A stretch of 64,000 nt of DNA from assembly GCA_963757805.1 (NCBI GenBank), contig CAVWSM010000014.1, positions 62,001 through 126,000 on the forward strand, given 5' to 3'. Made by a program: the position numbers and the translations under genes. This document shows, piece by piece, positions 1-9,019 of the stretch (position 1 is its first letter; the number at the start of each line of letters is the position of its first letter). Below the pieces are notes generated by a model, which had not been told where the DNA came from, searched no databases, and saw nothing but the letters and a program-made list of their open reading frames with translations. Origin of the DNA: CAVWSM01 sp963757805. Its GTDB lineage: Bacteria; Actinomycetota; Actinomycetes; Jiangellales; Jiangellaceae.

Positions 1-219
1 GTCTGGTCGCTGATCGGCAACGTCATCTGGTTGGTCGTCGTGGGGTGGGAGCTCGCGCTGGCGCATCTGCTGGCCGGCCTGCTGTTGTGCATCACCATCA
101 TCGGCATCCCATTCGGCATTGCCTGCTGGAAGATGCTCCCGCTCGCGCTGTTCCCGCTCGGTCAGGAGATCGTGCCGGTCCAGTCCGTGTCAGGAGATCC
201 GTACGCCATCCCGAGCTAG
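1..219 (+). CDS. YccF domain inner-membrane protein, 5' partial
   Basis: The open frame is already running at base 1, so the N-terminus lies outside the window; 72 residues remain. The visible part has two hydrophobic stretches and the family hallmark CITIIGIPFGIACWK followed by PLALFPLGQEIV, which I recognise as the YccF (DUF307) repeat, usually found as two tandem copies in a small membrane protein of unknown function. Its stop codon overlaps the stop of the convergent MprF-like gene by three bases. The family call is firm; function is unknown. Confidence 0.8.
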   Translation, partial: VWSLIGNVIWLVVVGWELALAHLLAGLLLCITIIGIPFGIACWKMLPLALFPLGQEIVPVQSVSGDPYAIPS

Positions 220-2634
220 ATGTCCCCGCGACGCTCGAGCCAGCGCAAGGCGAAGAAACCCCAGATCGGCGGCAGGTAGAACGTCGCCAACCGGTAGGCC
301 ATGACGGCCGCGAACGCCGTCTCTTCCGGCACCCCCGCAGCGACAAGCCCGAGCGTGAGGCCGCCCTCGACAACGCCGATGCCACCGGGAATCGGAAGCA
401 GACCGGACAGCAGCGAGACGGCCATGTTGATCAGCAGCAGCTCGGCGAAGCCGACGTGATAGCCGAAGGCCGCCACCATGGTTCCCAGCGAGAGCGCAAA
501 GAGGATCTCTGCTCCGAGACTTCCTCCGAGCAGGAGGCCGATGCGGCGGGGGGACCTGATGCCGCGAACAGCGTCGATGGCATCACGGATAGCCCCACCG
601 ATCCAAGCAAGAATCGCCCGTCGCCAACGCGGCACGATCGCGAGCACTATCAACGCCACGACCGAGAGCGCGATGACGATCAGCACCAGCTGTACGAGCC
701 CTCCCGGCTCGGCGTCGTCCAGGTCTAGGTTGAGGCTGACTGATGTGAGCAGCAGCAGCCCGATCAGCAAAGTCGCCTGGACGACCAACCCGGCGAAGCC
801 GTCGATCGCGCCTATGGCGAGCGCAGCGCCGGGAGACAACCCGTGACGCTGGAAGAAGCGGACGTTGAGGGCCACGCGACCAGCACTCGAGGGCACGGCA
901 AGTCCGACGTAGGACTGCGCAAGCTGAAGTGCGTAGACCGTGCCGAGTGGCAGCGGTATGGGCGCCGCACCGAGCGTCGACACAGCCTGTGACAACCGCG
1001 GGAGCTGGCCGATCACAAAACCTACGAACACCAGCACCCACGACGCCGACTTGAGCTGGTCGACTAGGTCGGCGATGTCGAGTCCAGCAAACTCCGAGGC
1101 CAGCGCAAAGAACGCGAACACGAGTAGGCCCGTCTGCACGAGCGTGCCTACGGTGACGCGCCGCATCCGCCGCAGCTCGGGCAGCGCGATCCCCGAAACC
1201 ACAGCCGCCTGGGATCGGAGATCATCGAGGTCTAGCCCCGCCTTACGAATGCGTTGCCGCTGCCGCGTCGTGAGTGCAGGTTCTTGAACGAACGGCAGCA
1301 GCTCGGCCAAGCCATCCGACCCGAGCGCGCCCAACGCAAAGCGCACCGCTGCCTGAGGCCCGACAGACAACGCGGTGGTGACCAGTACCTGTGCCTCGTC
1401 GGTGCGGATGTCCTCTTGGTCCCGACCGGAGTCACCGCCGCGGAAGTTGATGACTCCGACCCGATCGCCCTCGATCACGAGTTGCTTGTCGTCCAGCTCG
1501 CCGTGTGAGATCCCAGCTCTGTGCAGCCTGCCCACCGTCTCCCAGACATTGGCGACCAGCTGATCCGGCCATGGATCAGGCACCTCGGATAGTGGCTTCC
1601 CGACGCGTCGAAGCACGAGGATCGCGTCATCGTCTGCCGTCACACCGGCGGCCACAACCGGCTCAGTGAGGACGCCCTGCCTGGGCGGCCAGCAGGGTGA
1701 GGAAGGCCTCGCGTTCCACCTGCTGTCTGCGTCCGTACGCCACCGGCGACCCGGCCTCGCGATACCAGACGCTGCGCCAGGCGGTCACAAGCAGTTGTGT
1801 GTCGTACGCATCGCGCCCGTAGATCTTTACCGCCAGGTCCTCACCATGGGCGCCAACCGCGTCCACGACAAACACACCCGCGGGTTGCCGCTCGGCGACT
1901 CCGAGCGAATCCGCCTTGACACCCAGGCTCGCGAGAGCCAGTGACACGTCCGCCAGGCCGGGGCGACCCTGCGGCGAGCCGAAGGTGAGGTGCACTACGT
2001 CGGCCCCGATCGACGCGACGAGAAGCCCTGCCACCGTTGCAGACGGTGCTGCCTCCAGGGCGATGGCGGCAAATCCAGCGAGTGGCACCAGCCATCGTCC
2101 GACCCGCCGAATCGACTTTCGGAGATGCGGTCCAGCGGTCTGCAGTACGGCGCTGGGGGCCACGAGCGCGGCGGTTAGGGCCCAAGCATCGGACTCGCGC
2201 GGGGGCGAGGCCCACAGCGGAGACCAGGTGTCCTGAACGGTGTGACCGACAACCAGCGAGACCCCGAGCGACACGAGCAGCGCCAGTCCGATATCTCGCA
2301 ACAGCTGCAGCCGTCGGCGGATCACTGCTGCCAGCAGCACCAGAGCCGCCGCAATGACGAAAATCTCGAGGATCAGCTGCCACAGGCCGTCGAGACTCGG
2401 GGGAAAGCTTGCGATGAAGTTGCTGAGTGCGTGCTCGAATCCTGATTGCGGCACCGCGACCAACGCGAGAAGGCAAACGGCGAGCACCGAAAGAGCCAGT
2501 CCGATGGCGTCGGTGGCTCGCCTGGACCGCGGCTCCTCAACGAGCGCCACGAACACTCGGAAGCGTCGGAGCGCGGGGCGTCCTCGAGCGCGCAGGTCGG
2601 CCATGGCAGCCGCTGTCGAGCCGAGCTCACCCAT
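216..2634 (-). CDS. MprF/YbhN-type flippase-like membrane protein with kinase-like middle domain (one frameshift)
   Basis: About 805 residues when read across a +1 frameshift near 1667, where a GGG run (minus strand) appears to hold one extra G: upstream frame ends ...LLAAQAG, downstream continues VLTEPVVAAGV. The N-terminal third has several transmembrane segments. The middle resembles an aminoglycoside-phosphotransferase/kinase fold (HGELDDKQ then VINF) but the usual catalytic Asp of HGD is Glu, so it is probably a pseudokinase. The C-terminal about 330 residues form the lysylphosphatidylglycerol synthase transmembrane (YbhN/UPF0104) domain with the PSSAGRVALN and PIPGGIGVVEGG signatures. 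No aminoacyl-transferase domain is present, so lipid or glycan flipping, not lysylation, is the likelier role. The two pieces would be miscalled as separate genes. Confidence 0.75.
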
Positions 2635-2760
2635 GTCAACTGTTTCGCCGCAGCACCAACGGTGTACGGGCAGCGACTAGCGCGTTCGGAGACCCGTACG
2701 GCCCCATCAACTCCCCGTTCCCGATCGCACGTGGGTCGCCCTCCGGGGCGCGCGGCCTTT

Positions 2761-3135
2761 CTAGGCCAGAGCCTGGGTCTTGATCGCCTGGAACTCCTCT
2801 TCCGTGATGGTGCCTTGATCGAGCAGTTCCTTCGCCTTGGCAATCGTGTCGGCGGGGCTGGCCGAGGCGACCTCGCGGATGTACTGGTCTGAACGCTGCT
2901 GCGCCGCCTTGGCCTGCTCCTCGGACCGCTCCGACATGCCAGGCCCCCGGGCAATGAGGTAGATGAGGGATGTGAGGAGTGGCAGGAAGATCAGCGCCAC
3001 AATCCAGATGGCCTTGGCAACGCCGCTTGTCTTCGGGTCGCGGAAGAGATCGGTGATGATCATGAACAGGACCATCAGGTAGGCGATGAACGCGAAGCTG
3101 ATGACGATGAACCAGACGATGTCCCAGAACGACAT
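2761..3135 (-). CDS. SHOCT-domain membrane protein with PLD-N-like N-terminus
   Basis: 124 residues. The ATG at 3135 is chosen because a GGAGG lies 7 bases upstream on the minus strand. Residues about 5-30 and 42-62 are transmembrane helices with the charged FRDPKTSGVAKAIWI linker typical of PLDc_N (phospholipase D nuclease N-terminal membrane) domains. The last 30 residues (AKAKELLDQGTITEEEFQAIKTQAL) are a SHOCT motif, a short oligomerisation helix pair found at protein ends. Such small proteins are widespread in actinobacteria; the function is unknown. It stands alone, separated by about 125 bases from the downstream MprF-like gene. Confidence 0.75.
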   Translation of the reverse strand: MSFWDIVWFIVISFAFIAYLMVLFMIITDLFRDPKTSGVAKAIWIVALIFLPLLTSLIYLIARGPGMSERSEEQAKAAQQRSDQYIREVASASPADTIAKAKELLDQGTITEEEFQAIKTQALA

Positions 3136-3221
3136 GTGACCTCCACTCGTCGGACGCTGATCATGGTAGGGCGGGCTTTGTGCGACTGCACCCGCGAAGA
3201 GCGCGTGTCGGCCCAGCGTCT

Positions 3222-3335
3222 TCAGAGCGGCCAGATCAGTGGTACGAGCAACACTCCGACGACCAGGTACCAGAGCATGATCGGCAGGCCCAGCTTCCAA
3301 TAGTCGCCGAACGACGGCATCTGCGTCGCCGTGCA
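3222..3335 (-). pseudogene. 3' remnant of an SLC13/DASS-family anion transporter
   Basis: The minus-strand frame ending at 3222 reads FGDYWKLGLPIMLWYLVVG then VLLVPLIWPL and stop, which looks like the last transmembrane helix and C-terminus of SLC13 (divalent anion:Na+ symporter) permeases. Upstream in the same frame (toward 3540) the sequence no longer resembles the family and runs antisense into pepA, so only about 35 codons survive. No start or promoter is apparent. The rest of the 404-base gap between the SHOCT gene and pepA (3136-3221 and 3336-3539) shows no gene. Confidence 0.5.
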
Positions 3336-3539
3336 CAACGAGGACGTCGCCTTTCTGCAGGGTCGCGCACGGTCACCACGCCACGAATTGCCGGTTGGTG
3401 AGCTGGCACTAAGAATCGTCACGTGCGGGCGGTACGGCCTTCGGTGGCGTTGTCCCGTGGCTGGCTCGTGCCCTTCATCGGGACGCATGAAGCTCGTGCT
3501 CCTCGGTGACGATGGCTGAGCGACACGAGAGGATTTGCG

Positions 3540-5078
3540 ATGAGCCAGGACACCGCCCAGCGCCGTACAGCACCCGGCTCGGACTTCGACCCGATCCCCT
3601 CGCTGGCCCTCGCAACGCAGCTCGAGATAGCGGTCACTTCCTCCATACCGGACGACGCGACGGTTGTCGCCGTGCGGGTTGAAGAAGATGGAGCCGTGCC
3701 CGACGATCTCGGCCTTGGTCGAGACGACCTGAAGCAACTCGGCTTCGAGGGCGAGGTCGGCCAGATTCTCGTGGTGCCGCGAGGCGACGGGCCGATGCTG
3801 GTTGCGATCGGCAAGGGAGATGCGGACACAGTGGACGCGGCGGGCGTTCGTGACGCTGCGGCCGCGTTCGCTCGGGCGGCTGACAAACATGAGCACCTGG
3901 TCGTGCCCGTCGCCGGCCATTCCAACGTTTCCGCCGCTGCCGCGAGCCAGGCGGCCATTGAGGGCATCTTGCTCGCGCGCTACTCGTACGACCCGCTGCG
4001 GCGCAAGCCCAAACGAGCCCCCGTCACGAAGATCACGCTCGTGGCGCCGCCCGACATCTCCGACGACGTCACGGCCGGTGCGCAGCGCGGCCGCATCATG
4101 GCCACCGCGACGGCGATTGCTCGCGATCTGGCGAACAGCCCGCCCGCGCACCTCACGGCGACTCGGATGGCCGAGATCGCCACGAGGTTGGGCGCCGATG
4201 TAGGACTCGGTGTCGAGGTCTTCGACCGCGACGCACTGGTCGAGATGGGGTGCGGCGGGCTGCTCGGCGTCAACGCGGGCAGCACGGAGCCGCCACGAAT
4301 GATCAAGCTCAGCTATCGGCCGGCCAACGCCAACACCGAGACGCCACACCTCGCCGTGGTGGCCAAGGGCATCATGTACGACTCCGGCGGCATCAGCCTC
4401 AAGCCGTCGGACGCAGTGCACGCGACCATGAAGAACGACATGTCAGGCGCTGGGGCGACCCTGGCGGCCATGTGGGCGCTGCCGCAGCTCGACTGCCCGA
4501 CGGCGGTCACCGGCTACCTGATGTGTACGGACAACATGCCGTCGGGCAGCGCCACCAAGTTGGGTGACGTGCTGACGATCCGTGGCGGCACAACCGTCGA
4601 GGTGCTCAACACCGATGCAGAGGGCCGACTGGTGCTCGCTGATGGTCTGGTGCTGGCCACCGAGCAACAACCAGACGCGATCGTGGACATCGCCACACTC
4701 ACCGGCGCCGCTCTGCGGGCGTTGGGACCCGAGATCGCTGGCGTGTTCGGCACCAACCAGGCGCTGGTCGATCAGGTGCTCGCCGCGTCGCAGAGCACCG
4801 ACGAGCCGACCTGGCAGCTGCCGCTCGCCACGCGATACCGGAAGGACATCGACTCCGACGTCGCGGACATCGCCAACATGGGCGGACCCAACGGTGCCGC
4901 CATCCATGCGGCGCTGTTCCTCGCCGATTTCGTCGACGATGTGCCTTGGGCGCACATAGACATTGCCGGCCCCGCGCAGAACGACGCGGACAAGTCATGG
5001 CGAACCAAGGGGTGCACGGGTTTCGGCGCCCGTCTCCTGGCCGAGCTGGCACTCACGTTTGCCGTACCGAAGTCCTGA
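3540..5078 (+). CDS. pepA: Leucyl aminopeptidase (M17 family)
   Basis: 512 residues, the normal length for cytosolic M17 aminopeptidases, which remove N-terminal residues from peptides using two metal ions. The catalytic domain carries the diagnostic NTDAEGRLVLADGL (about residues 357-370) and the metal/lysine segment KGIMYDSGGISLKP (from about residue 276; the usual text is KGITFDSGG). The ATG at 3540 follows a GAGAGG ribosome site. It is followed after 28 bases by an AbgT transporter in the same direction, so uptake of a dipeptide-like compound and its hydrolysis could be coupled; that link is inference from position. Confidence 0.92.
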   Translation: MSQDTAQRRTAPGSDFDPIPSLALATQLEIAVTSSIPDDATVVAVRVEEDGAVPDDLGLGRDDLKQLGFEGEVGQILVVPRGDGPMLVAIGKGDADTVDAAGVRDAAAAFARAADKHEHLVVPVAGHSNVSAAAASQAAIEGILLARYSYDPLRRKPKRAPVTKITLVAPPDISDDVTAGAQRGRIMATATAIARDLANSPPAHLTATRMAEIATRLGADVGLGVEVFDRDALVEMGCGGLLGVNAGSTEPPRMIKLSYRPANANTETPHLAVVAKGIMYDSGGISLKPSDAVHATMKNDMSGAGATLAAMWALPQLDCPTAVTGYLMCTDNMPSGSATKLGDVLTIRGGTTVEVLNTDAEGRLVLADGLVLATEQQPDAIVDIATLTGAALRALGPEIAGVFGTNQALVDQVLAASQSTDEPTWQLPLATRYRKDIDSDVADIANMGGPNGAAIHAALFLADFVDDVPWAHIDIAGPAQNDADKSWRTKGCTGFGARLLAELALTFAVPKS

Positions 5079-5106
5079 ACCTAGCCCGTCCGGAGGGGAC
5101 GACGCG

Positions 5107-6825
5107 ATGGCCGAGACCAAGGACGTGACTACGACCCCTGGCCCCGAGGGCGAGTCAAAGTCGTTCATGCAGCGGATGCTCGACGGCATCGAGGCCGTCG
5201 GCAACAAGGTGCCGCATCCGGCGATGATCTTCGTCTACCTGATCCTCTTCGTGATTCTGCTTTCGCAGATTCTGTACATGTTCGATATCAGCGTCACATA
5301 CGACGTGGCAGAACAGCCGCCGGTCGAGGTGGAGGGCGAGTACGTCGGCGGCTCGGTCGTTCCCGAGTTCCCAATCCCGCCCGAGGCCTACGAAGCTGAA
5401 GAAACCGTCATCGTCCAGGAGACGACAGCAATCGAGAGTCTCCTCACGGTGGAAGGCATCCGGTTCATCTTCACGTCATTCGTCTCGAACTTCGCGAGCT
5501 TCAGCGTGGTGGCCGTGGTGCTTGTCGCCATGATTGGGGTTGGCGTCGCTGAGGAAGCCGGGCTCATGGCGGCCCTGATTCGCAAGCTCGTCAAGGTCTC
5601 CCCCCGCCGTGCCCTGACCTTCATCATCATCCTGATCGGCGGGCTTTCCAGCGTCGCCACGGACGCCGGATACCTGATCCTGATCCCGCTCGGCGCTGCG
5701 GCGTTTCTCAGCATCGGGAAGCACCCGTTAGCGGGGTTGGCCGCGGCCTATGCGGGCGTGAGCGCAGCCTTCTCGGTCAACATCCTGATTGCACCGCTTG
5801 ACGGACTGCTGACGGAGGTGACCAACGAGTCGATCCAGCTGGTCGACCCGGGCGCGACCATCGGCATCACCGCCAACCTGTGGTTCGCCATCGTCTCCAC
5901 GATCCTTATGGCGCTGGTCATGACCTTCGTGACCACTCGGCTGATCGAGCCGCGCCTGGGCGCCTATGTGCCGGAGCCGCGGGAAGACCACACCGAACCG
6001 GCGGCGCTCACCGCCGGCGTCGCCGACGACGGCAGTGACGAGGTCGACGTCGTGGCCGAGTCTCGTGGTCTGCGGTTCGCCTCGTGGGGCTTGCTCGCAG
6101 CCGTCGCCGTGGTCGTGCTGGCGACTGCTCCCTCCGGGGCACCGCTCCGCAATCCGGAGACGGGGTCAATCATCGAAGACGCGCCGTTCATGGACAGCCT
6201 GATCTTCATCATCACGGTGATCTTCCTGGTGGCCGGGATCTGCTACGGCGCCGGCGCCAAGACATTGACGGGAAGCGTCGCCATCATCAACGCCATCGTG
6301 AAGACGTTCGCGTCACTGTCCGGCCTGATCTTCCTGCTGCTTCTGATCAGCCAGTTCATCGCCTACTTCAACTTCAGCAACATGCCGACGGTCGCCGCGG
6401 TCGAGATGGCCGACCTGCTCGAGCGGGCCGACATCGGCGCCATCTGGCTGCTGATCGGGTTCATCCTCGTCATCGCGATCCTGGACATCATCATCCCGGG
6501 CTCGCTGCCGAAGTGGGCGATCTTCGCGCCGATCTTCATCCCGCTGTTTCTTCGGTTGGACATTGCGCCGCAGACCGTTCTCGCCGCCTACCGCGTCGGC
6601 GACTCCCCGATGAACGTCATCACGCCACTGATGGTCTACCTGCCGTTCATCGTGATCGTCGCCCAGCGCTACAAGCGCGACGCCGGCATCGGCACGATCA
6701 TCTCGCTGATGATCCCCTACACGTTCATCGTCCTTGTGACGTGGGTCATCGTCTTCGTGGCCTGGGTCTTGCTTGGCATCCCGCTCGGCCCTGGGTACCC
6801 CGTCGAAACCGGGATAGCGGCGTGA
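5107..6825 (+). CDS. AbgT family transporter
   Basis: 572 residues with 11 or more predicted membrane helices. Family features include the opening IEAVGNKVPHPAMIFVYL, GLSSVATDAGYLILIPLGAAAF near residue 180, and the C-terminal GDSPMNVITPLMVYLPFIV. AbgT proteins import p-aminobenzoyl-glutamate in E. coli; others export sulfonamides. The ATG at 5107 has GGAGGGG 9-15 bases upstream, better than any earlier in-frame start. It lies between pepA and a RibD/DHFR-like gene (one base after its stop), suggesting a peptide/folate-breakdown operon; the actual substrate is not visible from sequence. Confidence 0.88.
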   Translation: MAETKDVTTTPGPEGESKSFMQRMLDGIEAVGNKVPHPAMIFVYLILFVILLSQILYMFDISVTYDVAEQPPVEVEGEYVGGSVVPEFPIPPEAYEAEETVIVQETTAIESLLTVEGIRFIFTSFVSNFASFSVVAVVLVAMIGVGVAEEAGLMAALIRKLVKVSPRRALTFIIILIGGLSSVATDAGYLILIPLGAAAFLSIGKHPLAGLAAAYAGVSAAFSVNILIAPLDGLLTEVTNESIQLVDPGATIGITANLWFAIVSTILMALVMTFVTTRLIEPRLGAYVPEPREDHTEPAALTAGVADDGSDEVDVVAESRGLRFASWGLLAAVAVVVLATAPSGAPLRNPETGSIIEDAPFMDSLIFIITVIFLVAGICYGAGAKTLTGSVAIINAIVKTFASLSGLIFLLLLISQFIAYFNFSNMPTVAAVEMADLLERADIGAIWLLIGFILVIAILDIIIPGSLPKWAIFAPIFIPLFLRLDIAPQTVLAAYRVGDSPMNVITPLMVYLPFIVIVAQRYKRDAGIGTIISLMIPYTFIVLVTWVIVFVAWVLLGIPLGPGYPVETGIAA

Positions 6826-6826
6826 A

Positions 6827-7406
6827 ATGAGGTCCCTGACCTACTACATCGCGGCAACCATCGACGGCTACATCGCTGGGCCGGATGGGCAGTTCGACTT
6901 GTTTCCGTTCGAAGGCGACGCCAAGGCGGCGATCCTGGCCGAGTACCCGGAGACGATGCCGTCGCATGCTCGCGAGCCGTGGGGCGTCGCGGGAGCACCG
7001 AAATATGCGGTTCGACACGGTGGTGATGGGGCGTGGCACGTACGAGCCAGGACTAGCTATCGGCGTCACCAGCCCGTACTCGCATCTTCGGCAGTACGTG
7101 TTCTCCAGCGCGCTCACCGCCACCGACCCGGACGTCCACGTCGTTTCCGAGGACCCCGTCGAATTCGTACGGAATCTCAAGCTGGAGGACGGGCTGGGCA
7201 TCTGGCTGTGCGGCGGTGGCAAGCTCGCGGCGGTCCTGCGTGGCGAGATCGACGAGCTGGTCATCAAGCGGCACCCGATGGTGCTGGGTGCTGGCATACC
7301 GCTGTTTGACGGCCCCTTCGAGCCCACCCGCTTCCGCCTTGCGTCGACACAGACCTTCGATGCCGGCGTGCAGTTCGTGACCTACGTGCGGCCCCGCGAC
7401 CTATGA
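6827..7406 (+). CDS. Dihydrofolate reductase / RibD C-terminal family protein (one frameshift)
   Basis: About 192 residues when read across an extra A in an AAA run near 7002. The first frame gives MRSLTYYIAATIDGYIAGPDG, the normal start of this family; after the shift comes NMRFDTVVMGRGTYEPGL, then IWLCGGGKLAAVL and PMVLGAGIPLFDGP, the NADPH-binding and C-terminal landmarks of RibD_C proteins. These are small NADPH-dependent reductases of largely unassigned substrate, distinct from true RibD because no deaminase domain is present. The gene begins one base after the abgT stop and overlaps the convergent PCu(A)C gene by six bases. Confidence 0.8.
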
Positions 7407-7928
7407 CGACGGCGCGACCGTCGGCCTGCCGAAGCCCTGGACGAACACGTTGACCGTGATCGTGCCGGCCTCGTCAAATCGGAAGGCCACTGGCATGAAA
7501 CTGCTGCCGCGTACGTCGCGCTTCAGCTCGACCAGCTCGAGATGTGGTCCGCCCGGGTACTGCAACGAGGCCACATCGCCCGCCGGAATCTCCACGTTGA
7601 TGCGATCTGCCGGTGGCTCGTCGCCGTCTCGGAAGACAATCGACTGCGCGTCGACGGTGCTCGCCGCGATCAGTGTGTCGTCGTTGTCCCCGCCGTTAGC
7701 GATCGTGAGGAACAAACCCGTGTTGTCGCCCTCGATGTGAAGCTCGTCATCGGGGGCCTCTATGCGTACGGCGATCAGCCGAATGTCACCAACCGTGGCG
7801 TTCACACTGTCGGGTCGGCGCGGGTTTGCCAGCCGATCCTGCTGGCTGCTGTCGTCCGCGCAGGCGGTGACCGGCAGAAGCATCAGTAGCACGAGGCTGC
7901 CCAGCAGGCCGCCTCTCCGACCTCGCAT
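7401..7928 (-). CDS. Lipoprotein of the PCu(A)C copper-chaperone type
   Basis: About 175 residues. A positively charged start, hydrophobic segment and lipobox LPVTAC (Cys at about residue 23) mark an exported lipoprotein. The C-terminal half has the cupredoxin-like layout of PCu(A)C proteins, ending HLELVELKRDVRGSSFMPVAFRF then EAGTITVNVFV. The copper-binding H(M)x10MxHxM set is not clearly preserved (few Met or His are seen), so metal binding is uncertain. The ATG at 7928 was chosen because it directly precedes the signal peptide. It is divergent from glsA with 48 bases between them. Confidence 0.65.
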   Translation of the reverse strand: MRGRRGGLLGSLVLLMLLPVTACADDSSQQDRLANPRRPDSVNATVGDIRLIAVRIEAPDDELHIEGDNTGLFLTIANGGDNDDTLIAASTVDAQSIVFRDGDEPPADRINVEIPAGDVASLQYPGGPHLELVELKRDVRGSSFMPVAFRFDEAGTITVNVFVQGFGRPTVAPSS

Positions 7929-7976
7929 TCCCGCACCGTACACGCGACGGGTAACGGCAACCACTCGTCGCGCTGG

Positions 7977-8981
7977 ATGATGGAGCACATGGAACACGAC
8001 GAGGCAGCCGAGAACGAATACGTCTCGACTGGCCATCTCCCATCGCCTGCCCAGGTACAGCGCTGGGTCGACGATGCGTACGATCGCTTCCTATCGGTCA
8101 CGTCGGGGGAGAACTCGCAGACCTACCCTGCGCTAGCGCGAGTGCCTGCCGAGCTGTTCGGCATCTGCCTGGTTGGCACTAGCGGCAGCATCTATGCCGC
8201 GGGGGATGCTGAGCACGAGTTCGCCATCATGAGCGTGGCCAAGCCATTTGTGTTCGCTCTCATCTGCCAGGTCTACGGCCCCGACGAGGTCCGAGGCAAG
8301 CTCGGAGTCAACGCGACCGGATTGCCATTCAACTCGCTCGAGGCGGTCGAGCGCAGCGGCGACGGCAGGACCAACCCGATGGTGAACTCAGGTGCCATTG
8401 CAGCCACCAGCCTCGCGGTCGGCGAGACCATGGAGGCGAAGTGGCGGTTCCTCCATGACGGCCTCTCCGGCTTCGCCGACCGCGCGTTGGCGATGGACGA
8501 CGAGGTCTACAAGTCGGCGTCGGAGACCAATCATCGGAATCGCAGCATCGCGAACCTGCTCGCGAGCTATGGCCGGGTCTACGGTGACACTGCCGAGGCC
8601 CTCGAGCTCTACACCAGGGTGTGCGCCCTGGCCGTCAGTGCGACAGACCTGGCCGTGATGGGAGCCAGCATCGCCGACGGGGGCGTCAACCCGCGCAGCA
8701 AGATCCGCATTGTCGACCCTGACGTATGCCATTACGCCTCGGCCGTCATGGCGACCGCCGGCATGTACGAGACGTCGGGGGACTGGCTGTACGACGTAGG
8801 GGTGCCCGGCAAGAGCGGCATCGGCGGCGGCATCGTCACGGTTGTGCCCGGCAAGGGCGGGCTGGGGACATTCGCGCCACCGCTCGACGAGGCTGGGAAC
8901 AGCGTCCGGGGTCAGTTGGCCGCGCGGTTCCTGGCCCGGCGTCTTGGGCTAAGTCTGTTCTCGTCACAACCTGAAGCCTGA
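7977..8981 (+). CDS. glsA: Glutaminase
   Basis: 334 residues, slightly longer than the roughly 310 of typical bacterial glutaminases. It hydrolyses glutamine to glutamate and ammonia in the cytosol. The serine-dependent beta-lactamase-like fold is shown by AIMSVAKPF (SxxK, Ser about 86, Lys about 89), TNPMVNSGAIAA near residue 137, and KSGIGGGIVTVVPGKGGLG near the C-terminus. Starts at 7977, 7980 and 7989 are all possible; 7989 would remove a Met-rich lead. A strong hairpin follows its stop. Confidence 0.92.
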   Translation: MMEHMEHDEAAENEYVSTGHLPSPAQVQRWVDDAYDRFLSVTSGENSQTYPALARVPAELFGICLVGTSGSIYAAGDAEHEFAIMSVAKPFVFALICQVYGPDEVRGKLGVNATGLPFNSLEAVERSGDGRTNPMVNSGAIAATSLAVGETMEAKWRFLHDGLSGFADRALAMDDEVYKSASETNHRNRSIANLLASYGRVYGDTAEALELYTRVCALAVSATDLAVMGASIADGGVNPRSKIRIVDPDVCHYASAVMATAGMYETSGDWLYDVGVPGKSGIGGGIVTVVPGKGGLGTFAPPLDEAGNSVRGQLAARFLARRLGLSLFSSQPEA

Positions 8982-8990
8982 CGTGAGCTG

Positions 8991-9013
8991 CGTTCCCAGT
9001 CGTTCTGGGAACG
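8991..9013. terminator. Bidirectional terminator hairpin, glsA / HNH gene
   Basis: A perfect 9-bp stem, CGTTCCCAG and CTGGGAACG, with loop TCGTT lies between the convergent ends of glsA (stop 8981) and the HNH gene (stop 9020). No U-tract follows on either strand, as is common in high-GC actinobacteria. Confidence 0.7.
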
Positions 9014-9019
9014 ATGCCG

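Noticed and set aside
3177..3192. Third TTGTGC-N4-GCACAA site near the SHOCT gene
   Set aside because: The right arm is GCACCC, so it matches only 4 of 6; not counted.
3336..4421. Upstream extension of the SLC13 remnant frame as a 399-residue protein
   Set aside because: Everything before about 3335 is antisense to pepA and does not look like a transporter.
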